Source: Hysterium pulicare CBS 123377 (taxonomy: Eukaryota; Ascomycota; Dothideomycetes; Hysteriales; Hysteriaceae). Taken from it: a stretch of DNA of 39,063 bases. Below are positions 1 to 12,194 of this stretch, piece after piece. The stretch covers positions 1-39,063 of the forward strand of contig AJFK01000208.1 in NCBI GenBank assembly GCA_000467715.1, read 5' to 3'. Position 1 is the stretch's first letter. The number at the start of each line of letters is the position of its first letter. The position numbers and the translations under genes were made by a program. The notes under the pieces are model-generated. The model was not told the origin of the DNA. It did no database searches and saw only the letters and a program-made list of their open reading frames with translations.

Positions 1-2
1 CC

Positions 3-188
3 GATGATCGCGAGGCTGAGACTCATTCGACCAGAGATCGGTCAACGGAGCGAGAAGGCTTAGAAGCAGAGGAAGTAGAGGAGGAGTACGCCCAAATTCA
101 TCCGAGAGCGCCTTTATTAGATGCTAATTTTTGGAAAGTCGAGATGAGAACAATGATGAGGAAGCTTCGCCCAGGAAGCCCTCCCTGA
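3..188 (+). other. Open reading frame fragment at the window edge, unknown
   Basis: The frame is open from base 3 to a TGA at 186-188, giving about 61 residues rich in Glu and Arg, then a more ordinary stretch with APLLDANFWKVEM. It has no recognisable domain. It could be the 3' end of a gene starting outside the window, or an upstream piece of the DUF6536-like remnant that follows, or chance. The family is unknown and the call is weak. Confidence 0.2.
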
Positions 189-304
189 TCCCCACATTGG
201 ACAAAGTGGGGATCGGAGAAAAGCCACCATCGAAGCTCTCCATGGTCTTCGGTCCTGTCAATGGATTATGGGACAAAGTCCCTCCACGTGCCAAATGACG
301 GAAG

Positions 305-1610
305 ATGCTGATACTTTGGACTACGATAGAATGCTTGTCCCTGGTACCACACATCGTTGCAAGCGTCATGATGAAAGATGGACCCTTCGGCCTAACTAGG
401 CTGCGGACAATCTCCTGCAAAGACAAAACCATCTGGGAGATCTTCATCATTGCTTTGCCTATCAATATCGTAGCCTCTTTGGTTCTCGCCGCATCCAATA
501 ATGCCAGACAGATACTGCTTGCACCATCGCGAGAAGATATTGATACACGCACGCACGAAATCTTGAATCATGGGAAATCGGGGTACCATCACTGAAGAAC
601 TTTACAAAGGTTTCTTGGACCCGGAAACGGAGTTGGGTCTTATTGAGCGTTGCATCTATGCCACTACATCTCCTGTATGTTTGCCGTTCTCGACGCTTCA
701 TTCTGTAGATTGTAGCTCAACACCAGGGATCGGTCAAGACTAATTCAAGCCCAGGTACAACTCGCTTTTCATAGTTATGCCATCAGCGTATGACGCATAC
801 GAGGTCATCATATCTGAGCCAGCCTTCAAAGCCGGACTTCAAGTCCACTTGGACCCCCTTAAACCCTATAATATTCTGAGGATAAACAACATAACTTTCG
901 CGAAGGCACCGAGCTATAATAGTTATCTTGACTCCTGGCCAGCACTAGACGATTTGGAAAAGGCGATATCAGACATTCAAGCCCACGGCTTTGATCCTCA
1001 TAAGTGGCAGAATTTGTCCCAACATAGCTGCGCCAAAGCATATGCCTCGAATTTCTACCAGAGCTACTCGAGCGTCATTCTCTTCACGAATTGGATAAAC
1101 TCAAACGTGACCACTAATTCAGCCGTATTTCTTGGAGCTCTCACTGGTGCTGGTTACGGATACCAAGGACTAATTGACTACTGCCCCCCTGATTTCCTTG
1201 CATCGCGCCAAGTGAACTTTAGTACTCCAAAGTCGTACAAATTCTCGAAAGGGCTAGGCCAATTATGCGACTCGTACAAAAGAAACCAGAGCAACACGTA
1301 TTATGTCCACCCAAAAGAGTCCGGCCTAGTTGTTGAATACTGTTTAAGCCAGGCCGCCAAACAGGAATATATAATCATGACGAACCTTCTTTTCTGGCGT
1401 ATAATAGCCGGAATCCTGACAGTGCAAGCACTTGGCATGGTTGCCACCTTAGTTCTGTCGCCTCAGACGCCTTTGCTGGTTGTTGGCGATGCAATCAGCT
1501 CTTTCCTCAAGCGGCCGGACCCTGTCCATTTCGAAATGACTGAAATCACACCTGCTGGGGAGTATAACGGAGGTTTCATCGTTGCATTTTCCATTCCCAT
1601 ATACCTATAG
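305..1610 (+). pseudogene. Degenerate DUF6536-type fungal membrane protein gene
   Basis: Three blocks in order match the DUF6536 family of fungal multi-pass membrane proteins, whose role is unknown. The first, from about 388, has a membrane helix with LVLAASNNARQILLAPSRED. The second, from about 568, reads SWEIGVPSLKNF through a PLHLLY motif. The third, from 755, starts LYNSLF and runs to VVGDAISSFLKRPDP. Blocks two and three are joined by a convincing intron at 675..754 (GTATGT donor, CTAAT branch, CAG acceptor). Blocks one and two lie in different frames (codon starts 2 and 1 mod 3) with no GT between about 530 and 575 to allow an intron, so a one-base indel is likely. The frame stops at 1608-1610, soon after the DAISSFL motif, whereas family members normally continue through several more membrane segments. 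The usual N-terminal helix is also not seen. I read it as a broken gene; a sequencing error at one base cannot be excluded. Confidence 0.6.
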
Positions 1611-2242
1611 TTTCTGGTCGCCTTGGTCATTAATACCTTGAGCTCGATGAAGCCTGGATTGACCGTACCAAGCGCCGAGTAAGTCTTGCCGTCCTTCCCA
1701 GCATTAAGTGTCACTGACCAGGAAACAAGTGATCGAATCTGGTTCCTGAAAATCGTGCTCTGGACGAACTCGATCCAAATCCTCACAGTCATGCGCCAAT
1801 ACTTCGAGAACTCGTTCATTTCCAGCCGACAAGCCAGAGAAAACACGGGAGGATCAACAGCAACCTTAATTTTAAATTGAATAAATGGCTCTCATTCTTA
1901 CTCCAATGCCAAGACCATGTTGACAAAGGTAGTCATGTGATCGTGCGAAGTACCAGAGATCTCGATGCAAAAGAAGAACTGGTGACGTCAGAAATAAACT
2001 TAAGGATAGCAGAGGATTAATAATGAGCTTAAAGGGCAGGCCACATTTAAAAGCTGGTTAACAATGAGATAGATGCTTATTGAATGGAACCGACCACCGA
2101 ACGATCAAGCGACACAATTCTGCGGCCTGAGGCAGACACCGAAACTTATGGCACATGTGGAACAGCGTCTGCCAACGGGGTTGCACTTTTCGACTACATT
2201 TAATCTCGACTACATTCTTGGCTTCTGCCAGCACCGTCATCA
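1611..2242. other. Gap without a supported gene
   Basis: This lies between the 3' end of the DUF6536-like remnant (+) and the 3' end of the TcB-TcC gene (-). A few short open frames on both strands show no domain. Eroded 3' sequence of the DUF6536-like gene may persist in the first 250 bases, but I cannot align it by eye. Confidence 0.5.
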
Positions 2243-3252
2243 TTATGAAGCAGTGTATCTCCTCATGATCTTCACACTAGGGAAGGTGATAGCATCGATA
2301 CCGCCAAGGGTGAAAGCAGCCTGATTGGCCAGCCTTGCACCAGGAACACCCCAAGGCGCTGGACCATCTTTGCCACTAATATGAACCTTCTCGCCGCCTT
2401 TCCCATCAGGCAAGATGAAGGCGAGACCGTAGTTGTCTGCATTCTTCAAATCGTGGAAACCCAGCGTCTTGAATTTGTCGGTGGAGAGCCAGGTCACTGG
2501 TCCTTCCGTGATGTCGGCTTGTCGGATCCACTGGTTAATCGACAAGGTGTCATAGATGCTATTACGATCACCTAAGACTCGCTAGACGAACGACATGTGT
2601 TAGTTTCGCTATCTATTATCCAGATCGTGACAATGGTCTATGCAGGTGATGAAGACTGAGATCAAACGTATAGCAAGGTTGCCGAGAAAGCAACAAAGAG
2701 AACCTAGAAGATACTTACAAGTTGCCAATTTTCGGTTACTTCTAGACCATAATTGTAAATTTTCAAGTTTGCAAGGACTGAATTTGGTATCAGAACCGTC
2801 AGGATTGTCCCTTCTCCGTTCGTAGATCTCTCCGCATAGGCTAAGTCTCGACTGAAATACGTTGACAGACCTTGTTTCATGTTGAAGTCACCTTCGGGAG
2901 GTGTTGGGTATTGTGGATTCTTCTTGAGATCGGGATTCCCACTGTAGAAGACCTGGTTCGGATTGTTGGTTTCTATGTACTTGAAGAGACGCTTGTCTTC
3001 TGCCGAGTTTGCGTGCCCACGATGATATGCAGTCCATCCTTCTGGAACTTTCCCAGTTTTCTGATACTCTGTTGCAACGTCCTCGTATCCTTTTGGCGAA
3101 ATGAAATTATCGCCGAAGGACATATTGCTTTTCCACAATTGCTGATGATCTTGGTCGTTCATATGTACGGACAGCAAATGGAACTCGTGCCCATTCCACC
3201 ATTCCTTTTGGGGGGTTATCATCGGAAGATTGGCTGTTGAACTAGCGGAGAG
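2243..3252 (-). other. Effector module of the TcB-TcC protein; ADP-ribosyltransferase-like by pattern only
   Basis: This C-terminal region (roughly residues 2242-2531) corresponds to the hypervariable part of TcC proteins, where the secreted enzyme sits. Two segments resemble the ADP-ribosyltransferase fold: AYHRGH near residue 2315 (like the strand-1 Arg motif) and GLSTYFSRDLAYAE near residue 2367, followed by a beta-strand TILTVLIP (like the S-T-S strand and the following helix and strand). A catalytic Glu motif is not clear; ITEGP in the last exon is a possible candidate. It could be another toxin fold. No activity can be claimed from the sequence. Confidence 0.4.
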
Positions 3253-6200
3253 CTAGAAGGAAGAGCCGCGTCAGTAATTGCTTGGACCTCAAACCCTAAT
3301 GCGCAGGTGCTTACCTCATCCTTTCTGGAAGTACTGAAGCGCGACAGGGGCCCTAAGCTTTTATTCATTGAAAACAGAGAAGGTGTTGTTGGCCGAGCAG
3401 GTGCTCCAAAATTACCACCAATCGTGCTCGACCGGCCGATACCTGATAGGAATGTCCGCCTAGCTCCAAACATCTTCCCACCAGGGTCATCGAAATTGAC
3501 TGGATCATTGCCGGAATACCGATAGAGATTGAGACCATCTCCAATGCCTATTGGATCTGGTGCAATCCATCTTCCAAGCCAAGAGGCATAGTATCGTGCG
3601 CCACAACTGTCTAATCCGGTCTCAACATCTCGCTCATAGTTTGCGAACCTGTACTTGCTAGGGGCTTTGACGTCTCGACGAGATGCACGAAACGTAGTAG
3701 TACCGAACGGTGTGTACTCTTCGTATGAGATGAGCTGTGCTTTGTCATCCAATTCGAGGTCTCCACCATACTGGTAACGAATGAGGTCTCGTCCCTTACT
3801 GTCAGATTCGAGTAGAGCAATCCGCGTGCCGCCAATAATGTGCGAAGTCTTCTTCTCAAACGCGACTGTGACACCGTCACCAGCGTATGTACGGTAGATT
3901 TCGCAGGATGGAAGATAGATGGTCTCCTTCAATTTCGCCGGTTTCTGACCTGCGCGAGCTGAACGCTCTGTAATTTTGCGCACTCTTTCCCCAGATGCAT
4001 CATAGACATACCAAGTAGTCTCAGGCGATCCGAAATTCATGACCTGTTGAGCCGAACTCCTCAACTTGTCGTTGAAGTCCCAACCAAGTATAGAATATCC
4101 AGGCATCGAAGTAATGCAACCATGCTTACCTGCATCTTGATCATAGCCATATCTCTCAGTAACTGATCCTATAGTGGTCGAACTCAACCTATTGCCTTTG
4201 ACTTGTGGATCGAAGAAGCTCGACTCGTCGTACACATATCTACGTGTCCATCCAGTGATCTCTGGATGGCTTGTAGCCTCATGGCGCATTGCCACTATGT
4301 TATGAGCCATGTCATAGCTGTATAACTCGGTATACTCGACCATGCGTCCACCTTCCCCTGGAAGAAGCTCTTGCATAAATGGTGTTCCAGAACTGGTTGG
4401 CTTCAAGCTCAACTTCCCATTTGTAGCATCAAACTGTTCTCTGCCCGTGGCTTGTACCAGTCGTCCTATCGCATCGTACGTAAATTGCTGCACAGGTTCT
4501 ACTTTGGAATTGCGGTAGTAAATGTCCTGTTGTGAGAAGTCTGACACATGCGTGACCCTACTGCAACAATCATAAGTGAGAGCCAAATCATGCAGAACAT
4601 CGTTGACTTTTCGTGAGGTCTTTCGACGCACCATGCGAAGACTAATCGGATCATATTCATGGCTGACGCGGGAACCATTGCCGTACTGGACGTCGAGCAC
4701 CAGGCCATGGGCTGAGTAGGATGTGTTTGAGATGTATGATGTCCACTGGTCAGGAGAGCTTGTATGTGCCGCCGCAAGAGTTTTGAGCTTGCCAGTAGAG
4801 CTGTAAGTGTGTCTCACCATTTGGCCTTGTGCGTTAACAGTCAAACTGATTCGATTGAAAGCATCGTAAGCCGTTGTGTTCGAATAGATCGTTGGTTCCA
4901 CCTCTGGAGCCCTTTTGGACAGCCAGTCGATATCTGACCTGTAATCTGCGAGAAGCTGAATTGAGGATTCTGTACAATTGCCTTTGAAATCGAATCGAAG
5001 ATTGGTCTTCACTCCAGTCTGGTCGAAAGACTGATAGACTCGGCCGCGGAGATTGTCGTGAGTCGCATTTGGCTGGTGTTCCCCGTATACAGTCTTGCCG
5101 ATCAAGATTTCTGGACTACTATCATTTTTTAGAAATAGTTGGCTAACCCTTCCTAGACTATCGTATACTGTTCTTGTTCGGTAGCCTCTGCTGTTCCATT
5201 CCATCACTGGGTTATTGGTAACATTTACCAAAGACCATCTCTCCCCACTGTCCATACCGGCCTGGTATACGCACCGAGATAACATATCGTAGTGGAATTG
5301 TGCAACCTTTCGACCAAATGAATCCATGATAGAACTCTGCTCACCATTCAAGTGAAAATCGGTTCGTGTGATAAACTTCTCGGTGCCGCTATCCCCGATG
5401 GACACAATGGCTCTACCAAGAGAGTCCAAGTGAGTAATTGAGGGCGTTTCTTTGTAGACCTCCGACTTCCGGGCAGCGTCTTGGCTCCAGACATTACCTC
5501 GCTGTTGCTGAGATTGCCAAGTGGGAAGATATAGAGAAGTCGCCAATGACTTAAGATTGGGACCAATGTCAGGGTCAAGACTCGGATCAGCAATCCCGTT
5601 CGTATCCCCAGTATCGTAAGTCGCCACCAACCATGGACTGTATCGTGTCTTCTCCCATGTGTGATCAGGATGAAGCGTGCCAATGGTACGGCCAATTGAG
5701 TCTCGCAAAACCAGCTTGCATGGAGCTTCGCTATTGTCGGACTGGAAACGGAAGTCGCAGGTAGGAGCGAAGAAAGGATTGAACTGTTTGACGGGCTCTC
5801 CTTTGCTGTCGTGGATTATCCAGCCAGTAAACTGCCACTGAACTCTTCTATCATGATTGTCGAAAATGGCCTGTTGTATTGGTTTGCCGTGACCATCGAG
5901 GTAAGTGATTTGCACTGATAATTGGAAATCTCTATCTGAATCATTGCTAGGGTTGACGTGCTTGTCGCGCGTTATGGCCGCTTCAAAGGAAGGTATCACG
6001 CCCAACCCTTTTTTCTGAGACCTGTTGTAGCGTCCTGCGTCATAGAGCTTTCGTGTTCCGGCATTTCCGAGCAGATTGAGTGTCAGCGGACCAGTGGGAT
6101 CGTTCAAAAACTCATCAGCTTGTTCGTCACTAAGCAACGAGTTCAAACCTTCCAAGGAGTCACCCAGTCGTTCGGTCACTTTCCCTGCCATCGCCGTAGC

Positions 6201-9200
6201 AATAGCTGTACCAAAGCAATCAAAAAGAAGGTGCTGATGATTGCCGTTAGGATCAGTCACCTCACAAGCCTGAAGGCTGACATAGTCCATCTTCGACTGG
6301 ATCTTATTGCCCAGACTATCTGCTGTGCTCCGGAATGAAAGCTTCAAATCATCAAGTTCGGAAATCACAGCGTTTCCCCAGGCATCCACGGTCTTGATGG
6401 GTTTGTAAAAGTTTGTTCGAGCTTCGAGCAATTCTGTGGTTTTGTCGATGCTGAAAAATGCCTGTGACGACGGCACCCACCAGTGCTTGTCAGAATATGG
6501 ATCCGCGTAGCCTGCATTTTTCATAGTCATGGAAAGCTCTGTCTCAGTAAGAAGTTGTTTCCCGTCCTTGATCAGGAGCGAATCAAGAAGACCTGGCGTG
6601 AAGGCAAGCCGTAGACTGAGCCCAGGCATTGAGAGCGGTTCGATGATTCGAAAAGGAAGCTGAGTAGTCAAGTCGGCACTACGATAGTATGTTCGAGATG
6701 CTGCAAGCAAGACTTTTTGCCTTTCAGTGACTGGTACTTTGACTTCGCGCTCAAATGGAATCTCCGTGGCGCCTGCAAAAAATGCATAATCATCTGCAGC
6801 CAAAGACTCGAATCCGATACGTTCGGAGGATGATTGGAGATATATCCGATATTGGCGAGACTCGGCTAGCCTAGGGACGCAGAAATGGTCCTCGAGGTCG
6901 AGGTCATTGGTATAAATCTGCTCTAGGTAAGAGATCACCGTCTCTTCTTGCTTTTGCCGATCTTTTGGGTCTTGTAACGTGCTCTTTCGTCGGCCGTATG
7001 CAATGGTTGCAGATCTTGTTGTTTGTCCATAGGCATTGACTTCAAGGGTGACCTCATGAGTAACACGAGGATCGTCCATCTTGCGGTCGAAATTACTGCT
7101 TATCTTCTCTCTGTCAATGACACGAAAGACACATTTCTGGCGGCTACCACCGCTTTGCAGACTAATAACTTCATAGTTCTGCTCCGAAACAGAGTACGGG
7201 AGCAATTTTTGATGACTTCCATCATCACTAAACACTTCTTGCCTCAGCATTACTCCCTTCAGGGCCCTGTATGCCTCTCGGAGTTGTTTGATCGGCAAAG
7301 CAGAAGGCAATTTTGACTTGAGAAGTTGGCCCGATGCGAACATGCCGGATAAGTGTTGGTCCTCCTGCATCGCCCCCGTGTGGAACCAAGTCTTCGTATG
7401 TACAGGTGGCCTTGAATAAGATGTCCCAGTTGTGCTTGCGGAAGCAAAGTCTTCAGCATCCCATTGTTCGACCATCCCAAACCCACGAAACTCTCGCTCA
7501 AAGCCATCGTAGTAGCCATCATGGTACGCATATCTTGTTGTCACAGTTGTCTGCGCTATGTGATCGTGAATTGTTGTGCGGTCAACGCAATGAACTGGAA
7601 AGGGTAATCGGGTAGTCCATGGTACTCCATGTCGTTCATCGAGTAAATAATACTTCGTTGATGAGCAGTACTCAATCGAGGTTTCTAGCCCCAGGCCGTT
7701 CGTGTACTTAGTCAAAACACCCGGCTTTTGACCTTGTGCTATATCCAGATATCGAAGACACTGTGTTCCTGCAGCATTGATTGATGCCCAACACAAGCAT
7801 GCCGTGCCTTGACCTAGGAGATCCACGGCGCTGACAGTCGTCAGCTGATCGAGCGCTGGAAAGGCTGAGATGAATTCTTCATTTGTCCAGCCGTTGCCAC
7901 AAATGTTGTAATACAGCTTTGCACCTCCGCCTTTGGGCAGGTATATTAGGTCGGTCGTGCCAGATCCAGTCGTGTCGACCATGCGAACACGACTTGTAGT
8001 AAAGTGGTCCTGATGATCAAGCAACGGAGCATTGTCCATGACAACTTTGCGCGCGAACTTTCCATGACCTAAGTTTGGCCAATAAGAAATCTGAGAATTC
8101 GTTATCTGTATGATATCTGTCAAACCATCTCCAGACATGTCGGCAAAAAAGACTCCCCGCTGATCATCGCGAGAAGAACACGTGATAACATCCTCCTGAG
8201 CAGTTCTCCTTTCGGGACCATAGCCGCTGGTGGCCAGCGACGGATACCACAACAATTCACCCTCTTCGTTGATGGCTTTGAGGACATCATGCAGACCATT
8301 GCCGGTAAGATCCATCCTCACCAAGTCATCGTCATCGAAATCCAAGCTCGGCATTGTCGAGAAGGGCATAATGTTAGTCCAGCCACCTTCCTCAGTGCGT
8401 TCAGAGAATCCACGGGTGCTGTCCATGCAGACATAATCAAGACGCCCATTGCCATCCAGGTCTTCAAAGTACGAGTTGACTCCGGCTATGTCAGGGCTGG
8501 GTATGAGTGATAGTTCCTGTATCCCTCCGAAGCCGCTTGCAGAGCGGTCGTCGTTGAGAAGGGCACATTCATTGCGTTGGTAATACCAACTACCACCCAC
8601 TGCGCGTGTAAGCACTCCAGGAGCACCTTCGCCGTCCAAATCAATCCATTGGGACCTCACGACAGTTGGACGAGGTATTGAAGCGAGTTCGGACGCATCT
8701 AATTCAAGTATTTGTAACTGGCTCAAATTCGGCGTTTTCGCATAATGAAGCTCCAGTGGAGGGAGTTGTTGGCTTTGGTATCCTGACTCTGCATTGTTGG
8801 GACGATGACCCCACGATGTACACGACATCAGGTTAGACTGCGAATTGATAGTCTCATACTCGAACGTAGACGACGAAACCAAGCAATCGCAGCGTCCAAG
8901 TTCCGCCGGCATGTGATGAAACATGAGTATTCTCTGACATAATCTGTAGCTGCGAATCTCAAACCCTGCGTTGTAGTAAGAAAAAGGGTCTTTTCGCATC
9001 GTCCAAGTCGCTTCCTCCCCCACAGTTGGGTTGGCTGAGTTGTGTTCGCCGTAATCGAAAACAACCTCAAATAACCATCCATCATGGTCTGGCGACGAAG
9101 TCTGCTCGATCACTTGCCAAGTATCGAGATCACGATTTGGTTTGCGGTTTCCATATTTGATGCTCTTGATATATCTTCCCGCCGATCGACTTGCGGGGCT

Positions 9201-10037
9201 ACGATTGCTTTCGCAAGCAAGATTTAGATCAACGTTTGAGACATCTTCCGACTTGTAAGAATATACGACGTGATTGCCTTGGGTATCGTAAGACTCTGAT
9301 ATGAGCCAAGAATAAATTCTTTTCGCGTTGGAATCAGCCGGACTACTTTGGTCAAAGATTTGAGAATTTTCAGTCTTGCCATAAATATTCGTTATGTCAT
9401 CCCCAGAGATGGTCTTCCAGTACACGAACCCTGGCTCTTTGCGATGTCTCCATCGCTCGACTCTCAGAGGTGCTGCCTCCACACGCGGACGATATTTTCG
9501 TACTATAAAGTCTCCAATTTCTTGGTCGTAGATGATCGGGGTTTCTTCGTCTGAACCCGCAACATGTTGCAACGAAGAAGCATCGGGACGAAGTAGAGGA
9601 ACAAGATCTTCACTATTTGAAAGAATGAAGACATCGGTGTCTGCACTGTTATCATCATACAGAGGTACACCTCGTGAAGTCTTTCGCGTAATGCGATCAA
9701 CTGACATGTTCCAGCCTACACCGAAGGGTCCGTTACCGAAGCTGGAATCGTAAGCCACCGCAAGCTTGGGACCAGTGCCTCCACGTCCAGGAGATGTGTG
9801 GATTGGATAATTCAACGACATCGATCCAGACACAGCATTTACACCAAATTTCTCCGCTATCGAAGTACGACTGCTCTGAGCATCTGGCCCAATGTTACTA
9901 GGCGTCCCATTGAATGGCGAAGGAGCCACTTTCCCCTGCTGTAATGTCTTTTCGTTGCCCTTGCCAGAAACCTGTGAGAAAGGAGGTGCTATTCCAGCCG
10001 TCGGGTTGGATTGAAAAGCGTAGTCATAGGCATTCAT
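2243..10037 (-). CDS. TcB-TcC fusion: toxin-complex shell with C-terminal effector module
   Basis: This is the shell subunit of a Tc toxin. In bacteria TcB and TcC form a hollow RHS cage that holds the C-terminal effector until it passes through the TcA channel. Exons on the minus strand are 10037..3315, 3252..2719 and 2581..2243, about 2531 residues. Domains in order: SpvB-like N-terminus (about 45-330), FG-GAP/VCBS-like propeller repeats (about 465-740, e.g. DLDGNGRLDY, DMSGDGLTDI), TcB middle regions, RHS/YD repeats (about 1500-2150), and the RHS core end with ARYYASWLGRWIAPDPIG and NLYRYSGNDP (about 2140-2185). The last 340 or so residues are the variable effector. TcB and TcC are usually separate genes in bacteria; here they are one frame. 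The start is the ATG at 10037. No signal peptide is visible. The TcA gene diverges from it. The family call is certain; the exon ends are inferred from splice signals. Confidence 0.93.
2582..2718 (-). other. Intron 2 of the TcB-TcC gene (137 nt, phase 0)
   Basis: The donor is GTAAGT (perfect), the branch point is ACTAAC, and the acceptor is TAG. The next AG downstream would break the frame. It lies within the effector module. Without splicing the frame stops at 2704. Confidence 0.8.
3253..3314 (-). other. Intron 1 of the TcB-TcC gene (62 nt, phase 0)
   Basis: The donor is GTAAGC, a CTGAC branch point lies inside, and the acceptor is TAG at 3255-3253. Two later AGs give the wrong frame. It sits about 55 codons after the RHS core end, at the junction between shell and effector module. 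Without splicing the frame stops at 3219. Confidence 0.8.
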
Positions 10038-12194
10038 GTTTGCGGCAGACCAGAGTTCTTTGCAGCAACGACGAGATTCAGCGTTATCTCAAGGTCTGCC
10101 TTTGGCTTTGACTTCATACGAGTTAACCTCGCGTTCAAGAGGAGAAACGTATTTGTAATCTTTCAAGACGGCAAATGACATTACTGCATCACCATTAATT
10201 CGTCTCATCCGGTATTTGGGGCAACCGAAAGTCGATAGACTGATTGAGGAGCGGAAAAGATGGAAGATCGTGGGGCTGCAGCATGACCGGATTGTGTATG
10301 GGTATCGGCCGAAGCTGCAAAGCTAGATTCGGAGTCAATACGTTCAAGGCTGCTGCTTTACACCATCTTTTCGCCTCTGATGGAACAGCGAGCCGTAGCG
10401 TAAAATCTCGGGCAGCTAATCTTGCAATGATCAGTACCTAGTGTAGTAATCTTCAACCGGTTGATCGACACCGTATTGCGCTCGGTATTCTGAAAAGATG
10501 GTGTACACAGAGCTTATCGGCGTGGGGTTATGTCCCATAGCACTTTAGTAATTTCAGCATCAAATTGAAGCCACTAAACTGTCAGAATACTATTTTGAGC
10601 AGGCTCATTGATCTAACCCGTCTTTTAAGTTTCAAGCGAGCACCGAGCAGATAGTGATGTTGATCAATCCGTTTAATACTACTATATTAGGTACTGATTA
10701 TTGCAAGATTGGCGAATTGGACCTTCTACATGGTCACACAGCAGTGGTATGACTCTCGGACTCGGCGTCTACTCGGAGGTGAAAAGATGGGGTACGAGCG
10801 GTGAATTAGCTGAAGGCTCATCATTTGTGAGTTGAGCTCCGAGAAGAGCGGTTAGGTTTGAGCTTGGCGTGGACCCGAGAGTACCTTGATAGTCCCCAGC
10901 CAGCCACGGTAGAGATGTGCAGTGACAGGCAATCCGATTAGTTGAGGACCTGCAGCGTCCCGTCCCGGACCGTTGACAGGATATCTGGATTTGGCAAGCT
11001 CGGCACGAGGCGATGCCCAAGAGGGGCTGGAAGATTTGCCTGGAGCTCCCCACCAAGATCGTGTACTCTTGTTGACATCGCCTCGCATTTCCCGCGTCTG
11101 TGGCTGGCTGAGATTGCGTGGCGGGCTGATCGATATCAGCGGCGTGTGATTACCGAGGAACCTGCGCAGCCTCTTCAGGCACAACGCAATGCCAAGCGAG
11201 ACTATCGAGACGCAAAACAAAATTGCGGTGAAGTTAGAGAGAACAGCAAGCTGGACGTCCCCCAACCTGCACGCGAGCAGATGTTACGATGGATGCAGGT
11301 CTAGTAGTGTGTACCAACATGCTAAGAATAATGCATGATGCTGAAGTAGAGTTTGCCAAAGCTCAACCACGCGTAAGCGGCGATCATGTTTGAGGCTCTT
11401 GCATGATGCTGAAATCTAGATTGAAGCTCAGCCAAAACAGTACATACCAGAACTGGTGTACGAGAAAGGGCACCTTCGATTGCTGAATAAGGCGAGCGGA
11501 ATGTCGAGACAAGCTTCGCTTTCTGTTCTATTTCCTTCTCGTAATTCCTCTTCCGTCCAAATGCGACATAGCCTTGCGAAAGCCTCCGCTTATTCTAAAT
11601 CCTTGCTATTGGAAGGCTGGCTGGGGAACTGTCATTCTTAAACGACCTTACCTCTAAAGGTTTAGTGCCTTGCGGCCGGTGGAGACCAAGGCGCGGACAT
11701 GCATGCAGATACACTAATGCCTGGAGCTGCATGTATCACAAAAACTTTGCTGCAGATGATCATGTCATGTTGAACCCGCTCCATCGACGTTTCAACAACG
11801 CTCTTTGCCAATGACACCTGCAGAAGATCTCGATCGATGCTACTCGTATATGCATGACCCTAAACTGAATGTCTGAATACACGCCATTGCTTGTCAGCGG
11901 CGTTCGAGATGCATCATTTTCCTGCGGTCTCCACGATGAATTCTGAGAAATGGGTTGGTCACCGTCTTGGGATCTCTCCGTATTTGGATTCCGTTTTTTA
12001 CGGTTGTCGGTAATCAACGAAGCTGGCACGAGCTGACCATTATGTCCCAAGGTCCTCTTTAGATTGGAATGCATTCATAATACATTTGCATGTTCTTACG
12101 AGGACACAAGGTACCAGAATTGAGCTTGTCATAGTTGCCTTCATCTAAATACTAATGCTTCTTAGCTAATCATCGTGTACGTTTGAATACCGCT
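10038..12194. promoter_or_regulatory. Divergent intergenic region between TcB-TcC and TcA
   Basis: This 2.1-kb gap must hold the promoters of both Tc genes. A frame at 10159..10326 (+) encodes about 55 residues with a protein-like tail (RKRWKIVGLQHDRIVYGYRP), starting after a stop and without an ATG; it may be a gene remnant. A minus-strand frame at 11265..10852 has one hydrophobic segment followed by low-complexity sequence; I do not trust it as a gene. A 14-bp direct repeat (TGCATGATGCTGAA) lies at 11332 and 11400. Near 12150-12165, CTAAT followed by TTAG looks like an intron 3' end, so the TcA transcript may have a 5'-UTR intron. Confidence 0.5.

Noticed and set aside
124-552. Minus-strand frame of 142 codons
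   Set aside because: It is antisense to the DUF6536-like blocks, which have clear family motifs on the plus strand.
1463-1846. Minus-strand frame of 127 codons
   Set aside because: It overlaps the conserved DAISSFL region on the plus strand and has no domain of its own.
10852-11265. Minus-strand frame with one hydrophobic segment
   Set aside because: It has a single possible membrane helix, then low-complexity sequence, with an equally long frame on the other strand. There is no family match, so I treat it as chance.
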